DNA of 64,000 nt from an uncultured Aquimarina sp. (lineage in GTDB: Bacteria; Bacteroidota; Bacteroidia; Flavobacteriales; Flavobacteriaceae), in the NCBI GenBank assembly GCA_947498705.1, contig CANMLW010000006.1, positions 124,001 through 188,000 of the forward strand, written 5' to 3'. A model generated the notes under the pieces. The model was not told the DNA's origin and did no database searches. It worked only from the letters and a program-made list of their open reading frames with translations. Position numbers and translations under genes: made by a program. This document shows positions 9,417-19,113 of this stretch, one piece after another. Positions within the stretch are counted from its first letter, which is position 1. Every line of letters starts with the position of its first letter.

Positions 9417-10754
9417 TTGATGAAAATTTTAAAGTTTGGAGGAACATCGGTAGGATCTGTTAAAAATCTTAATATCATAAAAGATATTTTGATTTCTGAT
9501 AAAGAGGATAAGATCGTTGTGTGTTCTGCAATGTCTGGGGTAACAAATCAGTTAGTTCAGTTGGTAGATAGTATTAGATTTAATGATTCTGAAGCTATTA
9601 CCCGAAATTTACATCAATTAGAGAAAAAACATTGTGATGTAATAGACGAATTGATAGAGAGTCAGGATGTTAAAAATAAACTGAAGGATGGAGTTTCTTC
9701 GATTATTACAGAAATGTTTGAGGTTTCTAGTCAGCAATACTCAGAGGTGGTTAATGCAAAAATTGTTACGTTTGGAGAAACGTTATTAACGTATATATTC
9801 TCTAATTACCTTACTACTGTAAATGTATCGAATGTATTATTAGATGCCAAAGAGTTTATGCATGTAGATTCTGTAGAAAACCCTAATATTAATAAAGTAA
9901 GTCAGCGACTTAGTAATATAATAAGTGGTGGTCCTCAATCTTCTGTTTATATTACACAAGGATTTGTTTGCAGAGATGAACTAGGCCAAATAAGTACTTT
10001 AAAAAGAGGGGGTAGTGATTATACAGCCACAATTATAGGAGCTGCACTAGATGCATCAGAAGTACAAATTTGGACTGATATTGATGGACTGCATAATAAC
10101 GATCCAAGATATGTAGATAACACGCATCCAATTGCACATCTTACTTATAATGAAGCAGCAGAGTTAGCATATTTTGGAGCCAAAATATTACATCCGCAAA
10201 CAGTATCTCCAATTATAGGAAAAGATATTCCGGTATTATTGAAAAATACGTTTGATCCAGAAGCACCAGGAACTGTAATTTCTGATAGAACACATAAAGA
10301 AGGTTTAAAAGCAATTTCTGCAAAAGATGGAATTACTGCGATCAAGATAAAGTCCAATCGTATGCTAATGGCGCATGGATATTTAAGAAGAATTTTTGAA
10401 GTTTTTGATACGTATCAAACCTCGATCGATATGATTACAACATCAGAAATTGCTATTTCATTAACAATTGATGATACCAGTAATCTAGATAAGATCGTTA
10501 AAGAGATAGAAACCTATGCAGAAATAACCATAGAAGAAAACCACAGTATTATTTGTATTGTAGGAGAATCTGTGATAAACGACAAGAATTCATATAAACT
10601 TTTTGAAATATTAAATCATATACCTGTACGTATGGTTTCTTATGGAGGAAGTAATAATAATATATCTATTTTGGTTGATACCAATGATAAAATAGAAACA
10701 TTAAAGTTTTTAAACGAAAAACTTTTTCAAAACCAAACAGAAGCTGTAGTATAA
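9417..10754 (+). CDS. lysC: Aspartate kinase, monofunctional
   Basis: 445 residues. It catalyses ATP-dependent phosphorylation of L-aspartate, the first step towards lysine, threonine and methionine. The N-terminal amino-acid kinase domain opens with KFGGTSVGS and carries the substrate region TLKRGGSDYTATIIGAALDA and the WTDIDGL block. The last ~150 residues form two ACT domains (ITAIKIKSN..., SIICIVGES...), the usual feedback site. The length fits the AK-III type with no fused homoserine dehydrogenase. It reads as a single-gene unit, divergent from the ACT-like gene at 8661. Confidence 0.95.
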   Translation: MMKILKFGGTSVGSVKNLNIIKDILISDKEDKIVVCSAMSGVTNQLVQLVDSIRFNDSEAITRNLHQLEKKHCDVIDELIESQDVKNKLKDGVSSIITEMFEVSSQQYSEVVNAKIVTFGETLLTYIFSNYLTTVNVSNVLLDAKEFMHVDSVENPNINKVSQRLSNIISGGPQSSVYITQGFVCRDELGQISTLKRGGSDYTATIIGAALDASEVQIWTDIDGLHNNDPRYVDNTHPIAHLTYNEAAELAYFGAKILHPQTVSPIIGKDIPVLLKNTFDPEAPGTVISDRTHKEGLKAISAKDGITAIKIKSNRMLMAHGYLRRIFEVFDTYQTSIDMITTSEIAISLTIDDTSNLDKIVKEIETYAEITIEENHSIICIVGESVINDKNSYKLFEILNHIPVRMVSYGGSNNNISILVDTNDKIETLKFLNEKLFQNQTEAVV

Positions 10755-10785
10755 TTTTTTTGTTATGTAACTTTTTTAAAAGTGA

Positions 10786-10880
10786 GTAGGGCGTATTTTT
10801 TCTTCATGTTATGAGGCTTCTACAGTACTATACGCTCTACTTTTTTAGCCACACTCTTAGTTTTTTGATTAAGAGTGTGG
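10786..10880 (+). terminator. Two hairpins after aspartate kinase
   Basis: An imperfect long-loop inverted repeat (GTAGGGCGTA near 10786 with TACGCTCTAC ending 10840, followed by six T) precedes a perfect 10-bp stem CCACACTCTT/AAGAGTGTGG (10849-10880). The first has a T-tract and is the likelier terminator; the second has none. Confidence 0.5.
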
Positions 10881-10956
10881 TTAGTTATAACTGTAATCTA
10901 GATAAATAATAGTACCCTACAAATTTTCAGTTTCATTATTTGAAACTCGTTTCATG

Positions 10957-10964
10957 TATGTTTG
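10957..10964 (+). promoter_or_regulatory. Candidate Bacteroidota -7 promoter box for the ComM-like gene
   Basis: TATGTTTG fits TAnnTTTG and lies 21 bases before the start codon. A TTTG at 10939-10942 could be the -33 element, although the 14-base spacing is shorter than usual. Confidence 0.4.
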
Positions 10965-10984
10965 TTTTTTGCAAATAGATAGAC

Positions 10985-12523
10985 ATGTTAATAAAAGTAT
11001 TTGGAAGTGCAGTATTTGGGGTAGAAGCCACTACTATAACTGTAGAAGTAAATATTGATAAAGGGATTGGTTATCACTTGGTAGGTTTGCCCGACAGTGC
11101 AATAAAAGAAAGTAGTTTTAGAATAGCTGCTGCTTTGCAAAATAATGGATTTACATTACCGGGAAAGAAAATTACCATTAATATGGCTCCTGCCGATTTA
11201 CGAAAAGAGGGGTCTGCATATGATCTCACACTGGCACTGGGTATTTTGGTGGCTAGTGGCCAAATTAAAGCAGAAGATATTGCAGATTATCTTATCATGG
11301 GAGAATTATCGCTAGACGGTAGTTTACAACCTATAAAAGGAGCATTACCCATTGCAATTAAAGCCAGAGAAGAAGGGTTTAAAGGTTTTATATTACCTAA
11401 GCAAAATGCAAAAGAAGCTGCCATTGTAGATAATCTCGAAGTTTATGGTATTGATAATATCAAAGAAATTATTGACTTTTTCGAAGGAAAGAAAAGTTTA
11501 GATCCTACCGTAGTAGATACTAGAGATGAGTTCTTTGCTGCATTAGAAAGTCCAGAATTTGATTTTGCAGATGTGAAAGGGCAGGAAAGCATAAAACGTT
11601 GTATGGAGATAGCAGCTGCAGGAGGACACAATATTATATTGGTAGGCCCGCCGGGTAGTGGTAAAACAATGTTAAGTAAACGATTGCCCAGTATATTACC
11701 TCCCATGTCGTTACAAGAAGCTTTAGAAACTACCAAAATTCATAGTGTGGTGGGGCGAATAAAAGAAAATGTAGGATTAATGGCGCAGCGTCCCTTTAGA
11801 AGCCCACACCACACTATTTCCAATGTCGCATTAGTAGGTGGAGGAAGTTATCCCCAGCCTGGAGAAATATCACTGTCACATAATGGTGTATTATTCCTCG
11901 ATGAATTACCAGAGTTTAAACGAGAAGTGCTAGAAGTGATGCGACAACCACTAGAAGATAGAGAAGTGACCATATCGAGAGCAAAATTTACCGTAACCTA
12001 TCCTTCTAGTTTTATGTTGGTTGCTAGTATGAACCCAAGCCCAGGAGGGTATTTTAATGATCCCAATGCTCCTGTAACTTCTTCGCCGGCAGAGATGCAA
12101 CGATATCTTTCAAAAATCTCAGGTCCCTTGTTAGATCGTATAGATATTCATATCGAAGTTACTCCTGTACCTTTTGATAAATTAAGTGAAGAGCGTAGAG
12201 GTGAATCTAGCGTAGAAATAAGAAAACGAGTAATAGCAGCAAGAGATATTCAAACAGATAGATATACCGATCTAAAGAGTATTCATTATAATGCACAAAT
12301 GGGAGTCAAACAAATACGAACATATTGTAAACTGGATAAAGCTTCAAAAGATTTGCTAAAGACAGCAATGGAACAATTAAATCTCTCTGCCAGAGCTTAT
12401 GATCGTATTTTAAAAGTATCAAGAACAATTGCAGATTTAGAAGGATCAACATCTATAGCAGGAGATCATATTTCAGAAGCAATACAATATCGTAGTTTGG
12501 ATAGAGAGGGTTGGTTAGGATAA
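10985..12523 (+). CDS. comM: YifB/ComM family Mg-chelatase-like AAA+ ATPase
   Basis: 512 residues, standard for the family. An N-terminal Lon-protease-like ChlI domain (about 1-170, VGLPDSAIKESSFRIAAAL) precedes the Mg-chelatase AAA+ module. Walker A is GPPGSGKT (221-228), the presensor region includes RPFRSPHHT, and Walker B is NGVLFLDELPEF. A C-terminal helical bundle (NLSARAYDRILKVSRTIADLEG) completes it. ComM is a hexameric helicase that promotes branch migration during integration of transformed DNA. The gene is monocistronic here. The symbol is given on family membership; the role in this organism is inferred. Confidence 0.95.
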   Translation: MLIKVFGSAVFGVEATTITVEVNIDKGIGYHLVGLPDSAIKESSFRIAAALQNNGFTLPGKKITINMAPADLRKEGSAYDLTLALGILVASGQIKAEDIADYLIMGELSLDGSLQPIKGALPIAIKAREEGFKGFILPKQNAKEAAIVDNLEVYGIDNIKEIIDFFEGKKSLDPTVVDTRDEFFAALESPEFDFADVKGQESIKRCMEIAAAGGHNIILVGPPGSGKTMLSKRLPSILPPMSLQEALETTKIHSVVGRIKENVGLMAQRPFRSPHHTISNVALVGGGSYPQPGEISLSHNGVLFLDELPEFKREVLEVMRQPLEDREVTISRAKFTVTYPSSFMLVASMNPSPGGYFNDPNAPVTSSPAEMQRYLSKISGPLLDRIDIHIEVTPVPFDKLSEERRGESSVEIRKRVIAARDIQTDRYTDLKSIHYNAQMGVKQIRTYCKLDKASKDLLKTAMEQLNLSARAYDRILKVSRTIADLEGSTSIAGDHISEAIQYRSLDREGWLG

Positions 12524-12959
12524 TTTTATGGTATAGCTTTTATTACAACAATTTTTTTATACAGAATCTACTTCCTTTTTAATAGATATGTTATTCCATA
12601 TTGCTATTAACACTTATTCTTATTGGACTTTTAGTTGATTTCTCTATACCTTTAAAATTAACTTTACTAGAATCTCAAAAGGTATATTTTACACTACTTT
12701 AAAAACCAGGAAGGTTTTATAGCATATATAAGGCTTAACCATTTTTCCACTGAAAAGACTGCATTATGTTGCTAAAAAAATAGGGTTTTTTTAAAAGAGA
12801 TTCCATATTTGTAAGACACGGAAACCAACAATGTGATAAATTTAGTCAAAAATGTAAGCATGAAAACGGGTTGGTGATTATAGTAATGATAAGATACAGA
12901 GATGAATAACATGAATTGGGTGTAAATATTTAGTTTTAAAAAGCCATTAAATTGAGTGA

Positions 12960-13045
12960 TTTTTCATAGTGATCTCTCGACTACGCTCGAGATAACATAG
13001 AGAAAAATTATATCGATCTTTCGATAAACTCAAGATGACTAGGTT
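12960..13045. repeat. Short dispersed hairpin repeat
   Basis: The core is a perfect 6-bp stem palindrome at 12975-12992, followed by a shorter degenerate half. A similarly phrased sequence ('tagtgatttttca' context, 'cgaagggtca') is seen near 52255-52350. Interpreted as a small intergenic repeat, not a functional RNA. Confidence 0.45.
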
Positions 13046-13084
13046 TTTGCTTGAAAATTTACATCAAATAGGTTGTCATGGTTT

Positions 13085-13105
13085 AGTAACCGCATATGGG
13101 TTACT
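13085..13105. promoter_or_regulatory. Perfect inverted repeat upstream of the eCIS ATPase (possible operator)
   Basis: AGTAACC - gcatatg - GGTTACT, a perfect 7-bp inverted repeat with a 7-base spacer, ending 25 bases before the ATG of the first eCIS gene. Size and symmetry suit a dimeric regulator. No regulator gene for it is identified here. Confidence 0.4.
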
Positions 13106-13130
13106 ACCTTAGTTTCTGAAAAAAATAAGA

Positions 13131-14447
13131 ATGCAGGAATCAACGCAAACATTACAAATTTTATTCAATCACTTAAAAGAAGTGATGAAATGGCGGGATG
13201 AAAACCCCGATACCGATTTGAGTGAAGGACCAGGGTATGATCCGGCCATTTTACAAAACACATCGATAGGGAAGTACATTAAAATAAGTAAATCAAATTA
13301 TAGCCACGAAGAGATATTGGTTCTGTTACTGGCATTAAGCCCCTACTTATATGCGCATCTTATTAGAGAAGTAACCATAGAAAGTGGTAGTGCTACCTTT
13401 TATCTGTATGCAGAAATACGACCCGATGGTAAGAATGCAGACCCTACAGGAGAAACGGCACAGTTTTTAATCTTTGGTAACAATGTAGAAAAACGCGTTA
13501 CCTTTTTTAATCTTTTTGACGATAATCAATTGGTTAAAACAAGTGGGTTGTATTTAGCTGGTGCACCTTCGGGAGAGCCAAAAATGAGAGGGCGATTGCA
13601 GATTTATGAAGATGAATTATTTGGGATGTTGTATGGCAAACCTTTTATTCCAAGATTTAGCGAAGAGTTCCCGGCACAGCAAATTTCAACTTCACTGGCA
13701 TGGGAAGATTTGATCTTACCTCAGGAAACCCTTGATGATATAAAAGGCATACGTATATGGTTAGATCATAAAGATACGTTGCTGAATGATCTACAGATGA
13801 AGCATAAGCTAAAACCAGGATTTAGAACGTTATTCTATGGTCCACCAGGTACAGGAAAAACACTGGCTGCCAGTCTTTTGGGAAATCAAACTAATAGAAC
13901 TGTTTTCAAGGTAGATTTATCATTGTTGGTTTCTAAATATATCGGAGAAACCGAAAAGCACCTGGCGAACCTGTTTGATAAAGCCGAAAATAAAGATTGG
14001 ATCTTGTTTTTTGATGAGGCCGATGCCATTTTCGGAAAACGTACCAATGTAAAGGATTCACATGATAAGTATGCCAATCAGGAAGTATCTTTTTTGTTAC
14101 AAAAAATAGAGTCTTTTCCTGGGATGGTGATCTTAGCATCTAATTATAAAGACAATATCGATGATGCATTTATGCGACGTTTTCAGTCGGTCATCAAATT
14201 TGATTTCCCAAAACCTAAAGAACGCTATCAGATGTGGGTAAAAAATCTTCCTACACAGTTGACGATAAAAGAAGATATCAACCTTAGAGACATTGCCGGA
14301 AAATATATCCTAAATGGCTCGAATATTATGAATGTGATCCAGGATGTAAGCTTAAAAGCCCTGGATAACGGGGATAGAATGATCTCGCATCAAATGATGT
14401 TGGATAGCATCAAAAAAGAATACCATAAAGAGGACAGAGTTTTTTAA
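13131..14447 (+). CDS. eCIS-associated AAA+ ATPase (Afp15/Pvc15-like)
   Basis: 438 residues. The N-terminal ~200 residues form the extra domain characteristic of eCIS ATPases. A classical AAA+ core follows: Walker A GPPGTGKT (237-244), Walker B ILFFDEAD (Asp295, Glu296), and arginine-finger region DDAFMRRFQ. In Afp/PVC loci this ATPase is needed for assembly or cargo loading; its exact action is unresolved in the literature I know. It is the first gene of the particle locus, 68 bp before the candidate cargo gene, an association that supports a loading or chaperone-like role. Clearly not a ClpV, which has two AAA+ modules. Confidence 0.9.
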   Translation: MQESTQTLQILFNHLKEVMKWRDENPDTDLSEGPGYDPAILQNTSIGKYIKISKSNYSHEEILVLLLALSPYLYAHLIREVTIESGSATFYLYAEIRPDGKNADPTGETAQFLIFGNNVEKRVTFFNLFDDNQLVKTSGLYLAGAPSGEPKMRGRLQIYEDELFGMLYGKPFIPRFSEEFPAQQISTSLAWEDLILPQETLDDIKGIRIWLDHKDTLLNDLQMKHKLKPGFRTLFYGPPGTGKTLAASLLGNQTNRTVFKVDLSLLVSKYIGETEKHLANLFDKAENKDWILFFDEADAIFGKRTNVKDSHDKYANQEVSFLLQKIESFPGMVILASNYKDNIDDAFMRRFQSVIKFDFPKPKERYQMWVKNLPTQLTIKEDINLRDIAGKYILNGSNIMNVIQDVSLKALDNGDRMISHQMMLDSIKKEYHKEDRVF

Positions 14448-14514
14448 AAATGTGAATTTCATTTTTAGTACACTGTAGATAATAGGAGATGTAAGTAACA
14501 TATAATAAAGTAGT

Positions 14515-17500
14515 ATGACGGAACAAAAGCCACCCAAAGTAAAAGCTAAAGTGCCCAAACCAGTACCGCGCAAAAAGCCTGCGGTACCACTACAAAAACC
14601 ACAACCGGTATCGGTAAAAGAGAGTGGTTCCAATGCTCCGGTATCATTAGTGGCACCCGTTTCTGCTACTACAGTGGCTCCTATTGCTAAACAAAGTACC
14701 GTAGCCGCCTTAGCAAAAGATCCTTTTGTTCCTGCAAAAGATGTGCTGGATGCACAGTTTCCAACACCTGCAAAAAATCAATTTAACCTGGGCGATTATC
14801 CTCAATTTGCTAATGCAGGCGCAGCAAAAGAAGAAATTATAACTACTCCCAAGAGCTCATCAGAAGATCCTAATTTTATAGCTATGGTAGGAGCTGTTAA
14901 AGCTACTGCCAATAGACAGCGTAAGCACGAGGCAGCAACAACAGCATCAGACAGCGCGCAGAAAGCTGCTCCTTCACCCTCTAATGAGCGTATGAGTACT
15001 GCGCAGGCCAATCAGGTGGCGGTGATGGAAGAACAAGAAGCAGGAACTTTTAGTGCGGCAGATTTCAAAAAACAATTACAGAGCCGTATCGATGCGATGA
15101 CCCTGCCCAAAAATGAGGAAGAGGCAGATAACTTTAAAGAAAATAATAATATAGATGAGGTGCAGTCTGCTGCTATGGGCGATGTAAGCACAGCACAAGA
15201 CAATGCTTCTGGGGCGATCGCAGGAGCTACCAATGCAGCACCTAACCAGGTCGTCGTACCGGTAAGAACGGTGGCTGCAATGCCTGCAGCTATGAACGGT
15301 AAAAAACCGGCTACCATACCTACCGCTCAGGCAATGCCCCCCAAACGTTCGACAGTAGCGGTAGAACAGCCGATACAAGAGCAAACAGCTACGTTAGATA
15401 CCCAGATGGAACAGCATGGTATCACCGATGCTACCCTGGCCAATTCTAATGAAGCTACTTTTAAAACAGCTCTGGAAGAGAAAAATACGGCAAAAACACA
15501 AAGTACTGCGGCTACTACACAATTTAGAACTACAGAAACGCAGCAGTTAACCAATGCACAGCAACAAAGCCAGCAACAAGCAAATGCCGCTACTAATGGT
15601 ATGCATGCCAGCCGAGTGGCTGGACTGGGTAAAGTTAGCGGTAACCAACAACAAACAGCCACCAAAGATACTGCAGCTCGTAAAGCTGTAGCCGATAAAG
15701 TACAAAGCCTGTATGAGGGTACAAAGACCAAGGTAACGACAATTTTAGATGCCTTAGACAAATCGGTAGCAGCCAAATTTGTGAGTGGGTCTAAAGCTGC
15801 ACAAAAAGCATTCGAAAGCCATATCGAAACAGAAATGGCAACCTATAAGAAAAATCGTTATGGAGATTCCTGGTTCGACTTGCGACAATTACGAAGGGTA
15901 AAAGATGCGGTAGTAGGATTACCAGAAGAAGTAAATAAATTCTTTGAAAGTGGTCGAAAACTGTATATCTCGACCATGGATGGATACCTGACGGTTATTG
16001 CTAATTTGGTAGCCAAAGAATTAAACAAAGCCAAGCAAACCATCAAAGATGGTAAAAAAGAAGTACAAACCTATGTAGGTGGTTTGTCTCCTAATCTGCA
16101 AAAGATTGGGCAGCAGGCAGCTAGCGATATACAGTCAAAATTCGATAGCCTTGAGCAGGATGTAGATAACAAAAAAGAAATGCTAATCGATACGATGGCA
16201 CAACAATATGCCGATAATCTGGCCAGTATCGATACCCAAATAGAAGAATTAAAAGCTGCCAATAGTGGCTTGGTGGGTAAAGCGTTAAGTGCACTACAAG
16301 GAGTGTTTGATATCATTATCAAAGTAAAAAATATCCTGACCAATTTACTGGCCAGTGTAGTAGCTGCCGTAGGTGCTATTATCACCGATCCAATAGGATT
16401 CTTAAAGAACCTGATGACTGGGGTAGGCCAGGGAGTGAAAAACTTTGCGACCAATATCGCCACCCATTTACAAAGCGGATTAATAGGATGGTTAACCGGT
16501 ACTTTGGGGTCTGTGAGCATACAAATCCCAGAAAATGTATTCTCGCTGAAAGGTATTTTCTCATTAACCACACAAATACTTGGTTTTACCTGGGATAATA
16601 TACGTAGCGTAGGCGCCAAGGTAATTGGTGAACCTATTGTAAAAGCCTTAGAAACTGGATTTACTATGGTAAAGATCCTACGAGAAGAAGGAATTGCCGG
16701 GCTATGGGAACATCTTAAAGAACAATTCCAGGATCTAAAAGAAACAGTGATTGGTGCGATCAAAGAAATGATCATGAGCCAGGTAGTACAGGCGGGGATC
16801 AAATGGATTTTAGGGTTGCTATCACCAGTTGGGGCTTTTGTAAAAGCAGTGATGGCCATAGTAGATGTGGTAAAATTCTTTATAGAGCGCGCCTCACAGA
16901 TTGCAGAATTGGTGATTGCCTTTACAGAATCGATCGCTGCCATTGCCGCGGGTAAAGTAGGAGCCGTGGCCAAGAGTATAGAAAATGCATTGGGCAAAGC
17001 AGTACCGGTAGTGATTGGTTTATTGGCCTCTGTATTGGGGATTGGTGGATTGGCCAACAAAGTATTAGGGCTAGTACGTAAAGTGAGAAAACGTGTACAA
17101 AAAGCACTCACCAAATTATGGCTCAAAATCAAAAAGGCCGGTAAAAAGATATGGCGTAAATTAGGAGGTAAAATCAAAGGAGGTATTAGTAAGGTGATAA
17201 AGTGGTGGGAAGCCAAGAAGAAGTTTAAAGGAGATGATGGAAAAAGCCATAAACTTTTCTTTAAAGGTTCTGGAAAAAATACTACACTAATGGTTGCTAG
17301 TGAGCCAAAAAATTACCTAGATTTTGTTAGAAAAATTAAAATACCAAAGGGCAATAAGGGAGCATTGAATGTTAAAATTAATGCGAAGTCTTTAGCAAAT
17401 GAAATTGATATTGAAGTAAAGAAGAGCCCTAATAAGAAAGGGGATAGTGAAAAGCAAAAAGAGATAAATGCTAAAAAGAAGAAAGAGAGGGTTAATAAAA

Positions 17501-18396
17501 TGCTATCAGAGTTGGCTCCAATGACAGCTATATTATTTGGAATTCAAGAAGGTGAATTGCCAAAATCTAAAATTGTATATAATGGTAGAACTAGCGAAGG
17601 ATTTGCTAAAAGAGTGGAAGCAAAAATTTTGACTAAAAATGGTCAAGGTGGAAGTATTCCAAATGAAACCAATAAGTTTTATAATATTCTTTTTAAAAGA
17701 AAAAAGAAAAATGGAATATATTATGTAAGAGGACACATGTTGAATGATAATGTTCATGGACCTGGTAAGCTGAAAAATCTAACTCCATTATCAGTTAAAG
17801 GAAATAAAAACCACTTACAAACTGCTGAAAAATTTGTTAAAGTAGCTGTAAATGCAGGAGCCGTAGTAAGATATACAATTACGGCTAAGTATGATAGGCC
17901 CTCTATTAAATATAATTTAACAGATAAAGAGTTTGATGATGCTAATATACCAAGAGATGAAAGAGAAAATATTAAAGAGATAAGGAAGGTTGAAAATAAG
18001 GTTCCTTCTGGCTTAATGCTAGGAGCATATACACTTAAAAAAACAAGAAGCGGCAAATGGACAAAAGATAAAGTTTTAGTCAATGCTAAAGGGGTGTTGA
18101 ACCCGATAGAAACTGATTTAAAAACTTACTCAACTAAAAAAGGATCAATAGAGGAAATAGTTGGCCTTAAAACATCTTCAATAGACGAAATAGTAAAAGC
18201 TACTTCTTTACCTATGGAGCATATAATTGTTATTCATAACGCAGCAAAATTAATATCAGCAAGTATTCGTAATATTGATACAATTAAAAATAAGCTACCT
18301 GAGGCAGATGGTTATGAAGAAGAAAGTAAAAGAGATTATATTAGGACATTAAAAGAAATTAGTAAAATGGATAGAAAAAAAGTTAAATTAAATTAA
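14515..18396 (+). CDS. Candidate eCIS cargo: polymorphic toxin with C-terminal ββα-metal-like nuclease
   Basis: 1293 residues, no signal peptide. Residues 1-130 are Pro/Ala/Lys-rich; 130-400 are Ala/Gln/Thr-rich and helical; 400-870 contain amphipathic and hydrophobic helices (for example VVIGLLASVLGIGGLANKVLG); about 865-900 is strongly basic. Next is a conserved-looking 'DDGKSHKLFFKGSGKN ... LMVASEP' pretoxin segment. The last ~390 residues (from base ~17220) carry RGHMLNDNVHGPG (His1074), NLTP (Asn1088) and a Lys/Asn/His-rich helix, as in non-specific DNA/RNA endonucleases. The coding sequence becomes visibly more AT-rich here. The downstream gene is a SUKH-like immunity protein 2 bp away. 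I see no HExxH eCIS-core (DUF4157) domain. Nuclease activity is inferred from the motif. Confidence 0.75.
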   Translation: MTEQKPPKVKAKVPKPVPRKKPAVPLQKPQPVSVKESGSNAPVSLVAPVSATTVAPIAKQSTVAALAKDPFVPAKDVLDAQFPTPAKNQFNLGDYPQFANAGAAKEEIITTPKSSSEDPNFIAMVGAVKATANRQRKHEAATTASDSAQKAAPSPSNERMSTAQANQVAVMEEQEAGTFSAADFKKQLQSRIDAMTLPKNEEEADNFKENNNIDEVQSAAMGDVSTAQDNASGAIAGATNAAPNQVVVPVRTVAAMPAAMNGKKPATIPTAQAMPPKRSTVAVEQPIQEQTATLDTQMEQHGITDATLANSNEATFKTALEEKNTAKTQSTAATTQFRTTETQQLTNAQQQSQQQANAATNGMHASRVAGLGKVSGNQQQTATKDTAARKAVADKVQSLYEGTKTKVTTILDALDKSVAAKFVSGSKAAQKAFESHIETEMATYKKNRYGDSWFDLRQLRRVKDAVVGLPEEVNKFFESGRKLYISTMDGYLTVIANLVAKELNKAKQTIKDGKKEVQTYVGGLSPNLQKIGQQAASDIQSKFDSLEQDVDNKKEMLIDTMAQQYADNLASIDTQIEELKAANSGLVGKALSALQGVFDIIIKVKNILTNLLASVVAAVGAIITDPIGFLKNLMTGVGQGVKNFATNIATHLQSGLIGWLTGTLGSVSIQIPENVFSLKGIFSLTTQILGFTWDNIRSVGAKVIGEPIVKALETGFTMVKILREEGIAGLWEHLKEQFQDLKETVIGAIKEMIMSQVVQAGIKWILGLLSPVGAFVKAVMAIVDVVKFFIERASQIAELVIAFTESIAAIAAGKVGAVAKSIENALGKAVPVVIGLLASVLGIGGLANKVLGLVRKVRKRVQKALTKLWLKIKKAGKKIWRKLGGKIKGGISKVIKWWEAKKKFKGDDGKSHKLFFKGSGKNTTLMVASEPKNYLDFVRKIKIPKGNKGALNVKINAKSLANEIDIEVKKSPNKKGDSEKQKEINAKKKKERVNKMLSELAPMTAILFGIQEGELPKSKIVYNGRTSEGFAKRVEAKILTKNGQGGSIPNETNKFYNILFKRKKKNGIYYVRGHMLNDNVHGPGKLKNLTPLSVKGNKNHLQTAEKFVKVAVNAGAVVRYTITAKYDRPSIKYNLTDKEFDDANIPRDERENIKEIRKVENKVPSGLMLGAYTLKKTRSGKWTKDKVLVNAKGVLNPIETDLKTYSTKKGSIEEIVGLKTSSIDEIVKATSLPMEHIIVIHNAAKLISASIRNIDTIKNKLPEADGYEEESKRDYIRTLKEISKMDRKKVKLN

Positions 18397-18398
18397 AG

Positions 18399-19040
18399 AT
18401 GAGTGTAAAAGTTTATACAAGGTTACTTAGGGAGTTATATGATTCTGAAGATGATGAAAAGATATTAATAGAAACCTATAAGGTTTTTCCTAAAGAAGAA
18501 ACTGTAATAGAAATTTCGAAGGATTCGTCATTACCAACTTCCTTTATTGAAATTTATAGCTACTGTAATGGTTATAATGTAAACTGGGAAGCTACTAAAA
18601 TAGAGCAAGCTTATGGAAATGTAGAGTTTTTACCTTTGGTTAACGTTCTTTCAAGTTGGGAAGACACTTTATATGATGAAGATGATATAAAAGCAGATAA
18701 ATCAATAATTCATTTTAAACCGTTTGATCAAGTTAGCCCAGAAATATTATGTGGTTTTATAGATAAGCCTAATGAAGAATATAAATCTATTTATTTACAT
18801 AGAATGGGTTACTCAGAACTTTCTTCTCTAGATTTAGATTTTGAGGGTTACATTACTATGCTTTGTGAAGCAAGAGCATATAAAAATTGGCCTTATATAT
18901 TACTTTATATTAATGACCAATCGCTTGATAATGATTTAATAGAATCTTTTAAAAATGATATGCCTTTATTATTCTCAGATTGGACTTGGGAGAATTTTAT
19001 AGCGAAATATGAAGAGTTAAAGCTTTCAAATAGAAAATAG
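18399..19040 (+). CDS. SUKH-like (SMI1/KNR4) immunity protein
   Basis: 213 residues, acidic, no signal or membrane segment. The block LPTSFIEIYSYCNGYNVNW (about residues 46-64) followed by a strand-rich region with 'FLPLVNVLSSWED' resembles the SUKH/SMI1-KNR4 immunity fold, where a Leu-Pro helix and an N-G turn are hallmarks. It starts 2 bp after the toxin stop, so it is translationally coupled. It shares the toxin tail's low GC and differs from the gene that follows. SUKH proteins bind and inhibit nuclease and deaminase toxins of polymorphic systems. The pairing makes protection from the adjacent nuclease the natural reading. Fold assignment is by eye. Confidence 0.6.
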   Translation: MSVKVYTRLLRELYDSEDDEKILIETYKVFPKEETVIEISKDSSLPTSFIEIYSYCNGYNVNWEATKIEQAYGNVEFLPLVNVLSSWEDTLYDEDDIKADKSIIHFKPFDQVSPEILCGFIDKPNEEYKSIYLHRMGYSELSSLDLDFEGYITMLCEARAYKNWPYILLYINDQSLDNDLIESFKNDMPLLFSDWTWENFIAKYEELKLSNRK

Positions 19041-19113
19041 AAATAATCTACATTTTATCAAAAAGATAAAGTCTAAAAAAAAAGAATACTAATTTCTTAT
19101 AAAACATAACAAC

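Larger units (their letters stand above)
12524..13130. other. Non-coding region, 607 bp, upstream of the eCIS locus
   Basis: No gene is recognised. It contains a dispersed-repeat-like block at about 12960-13045, including the palindrome TCTCGA-ctacgc-TCGAGA (12975-12992) and a related 'cgataaactcaagatgac' text. This type of short hairpin repeat recurs in flavobacterial intergenic DNA. The block marks the left edge of the eCIS. A second inverted repeat sits just before the ATPase gene (13085-13105). Confidence 0.55.

Noticed and set aside
16071..17216. Long reverse-strand open frame opposite the cargo gene (381 residues)
   Set aside because: It is antisense to a well-supported gene; its Ala/Ile/Thr/Pro-rich text is the complement of the helical Lys/Ala repeats and has no domain or neighbour support.
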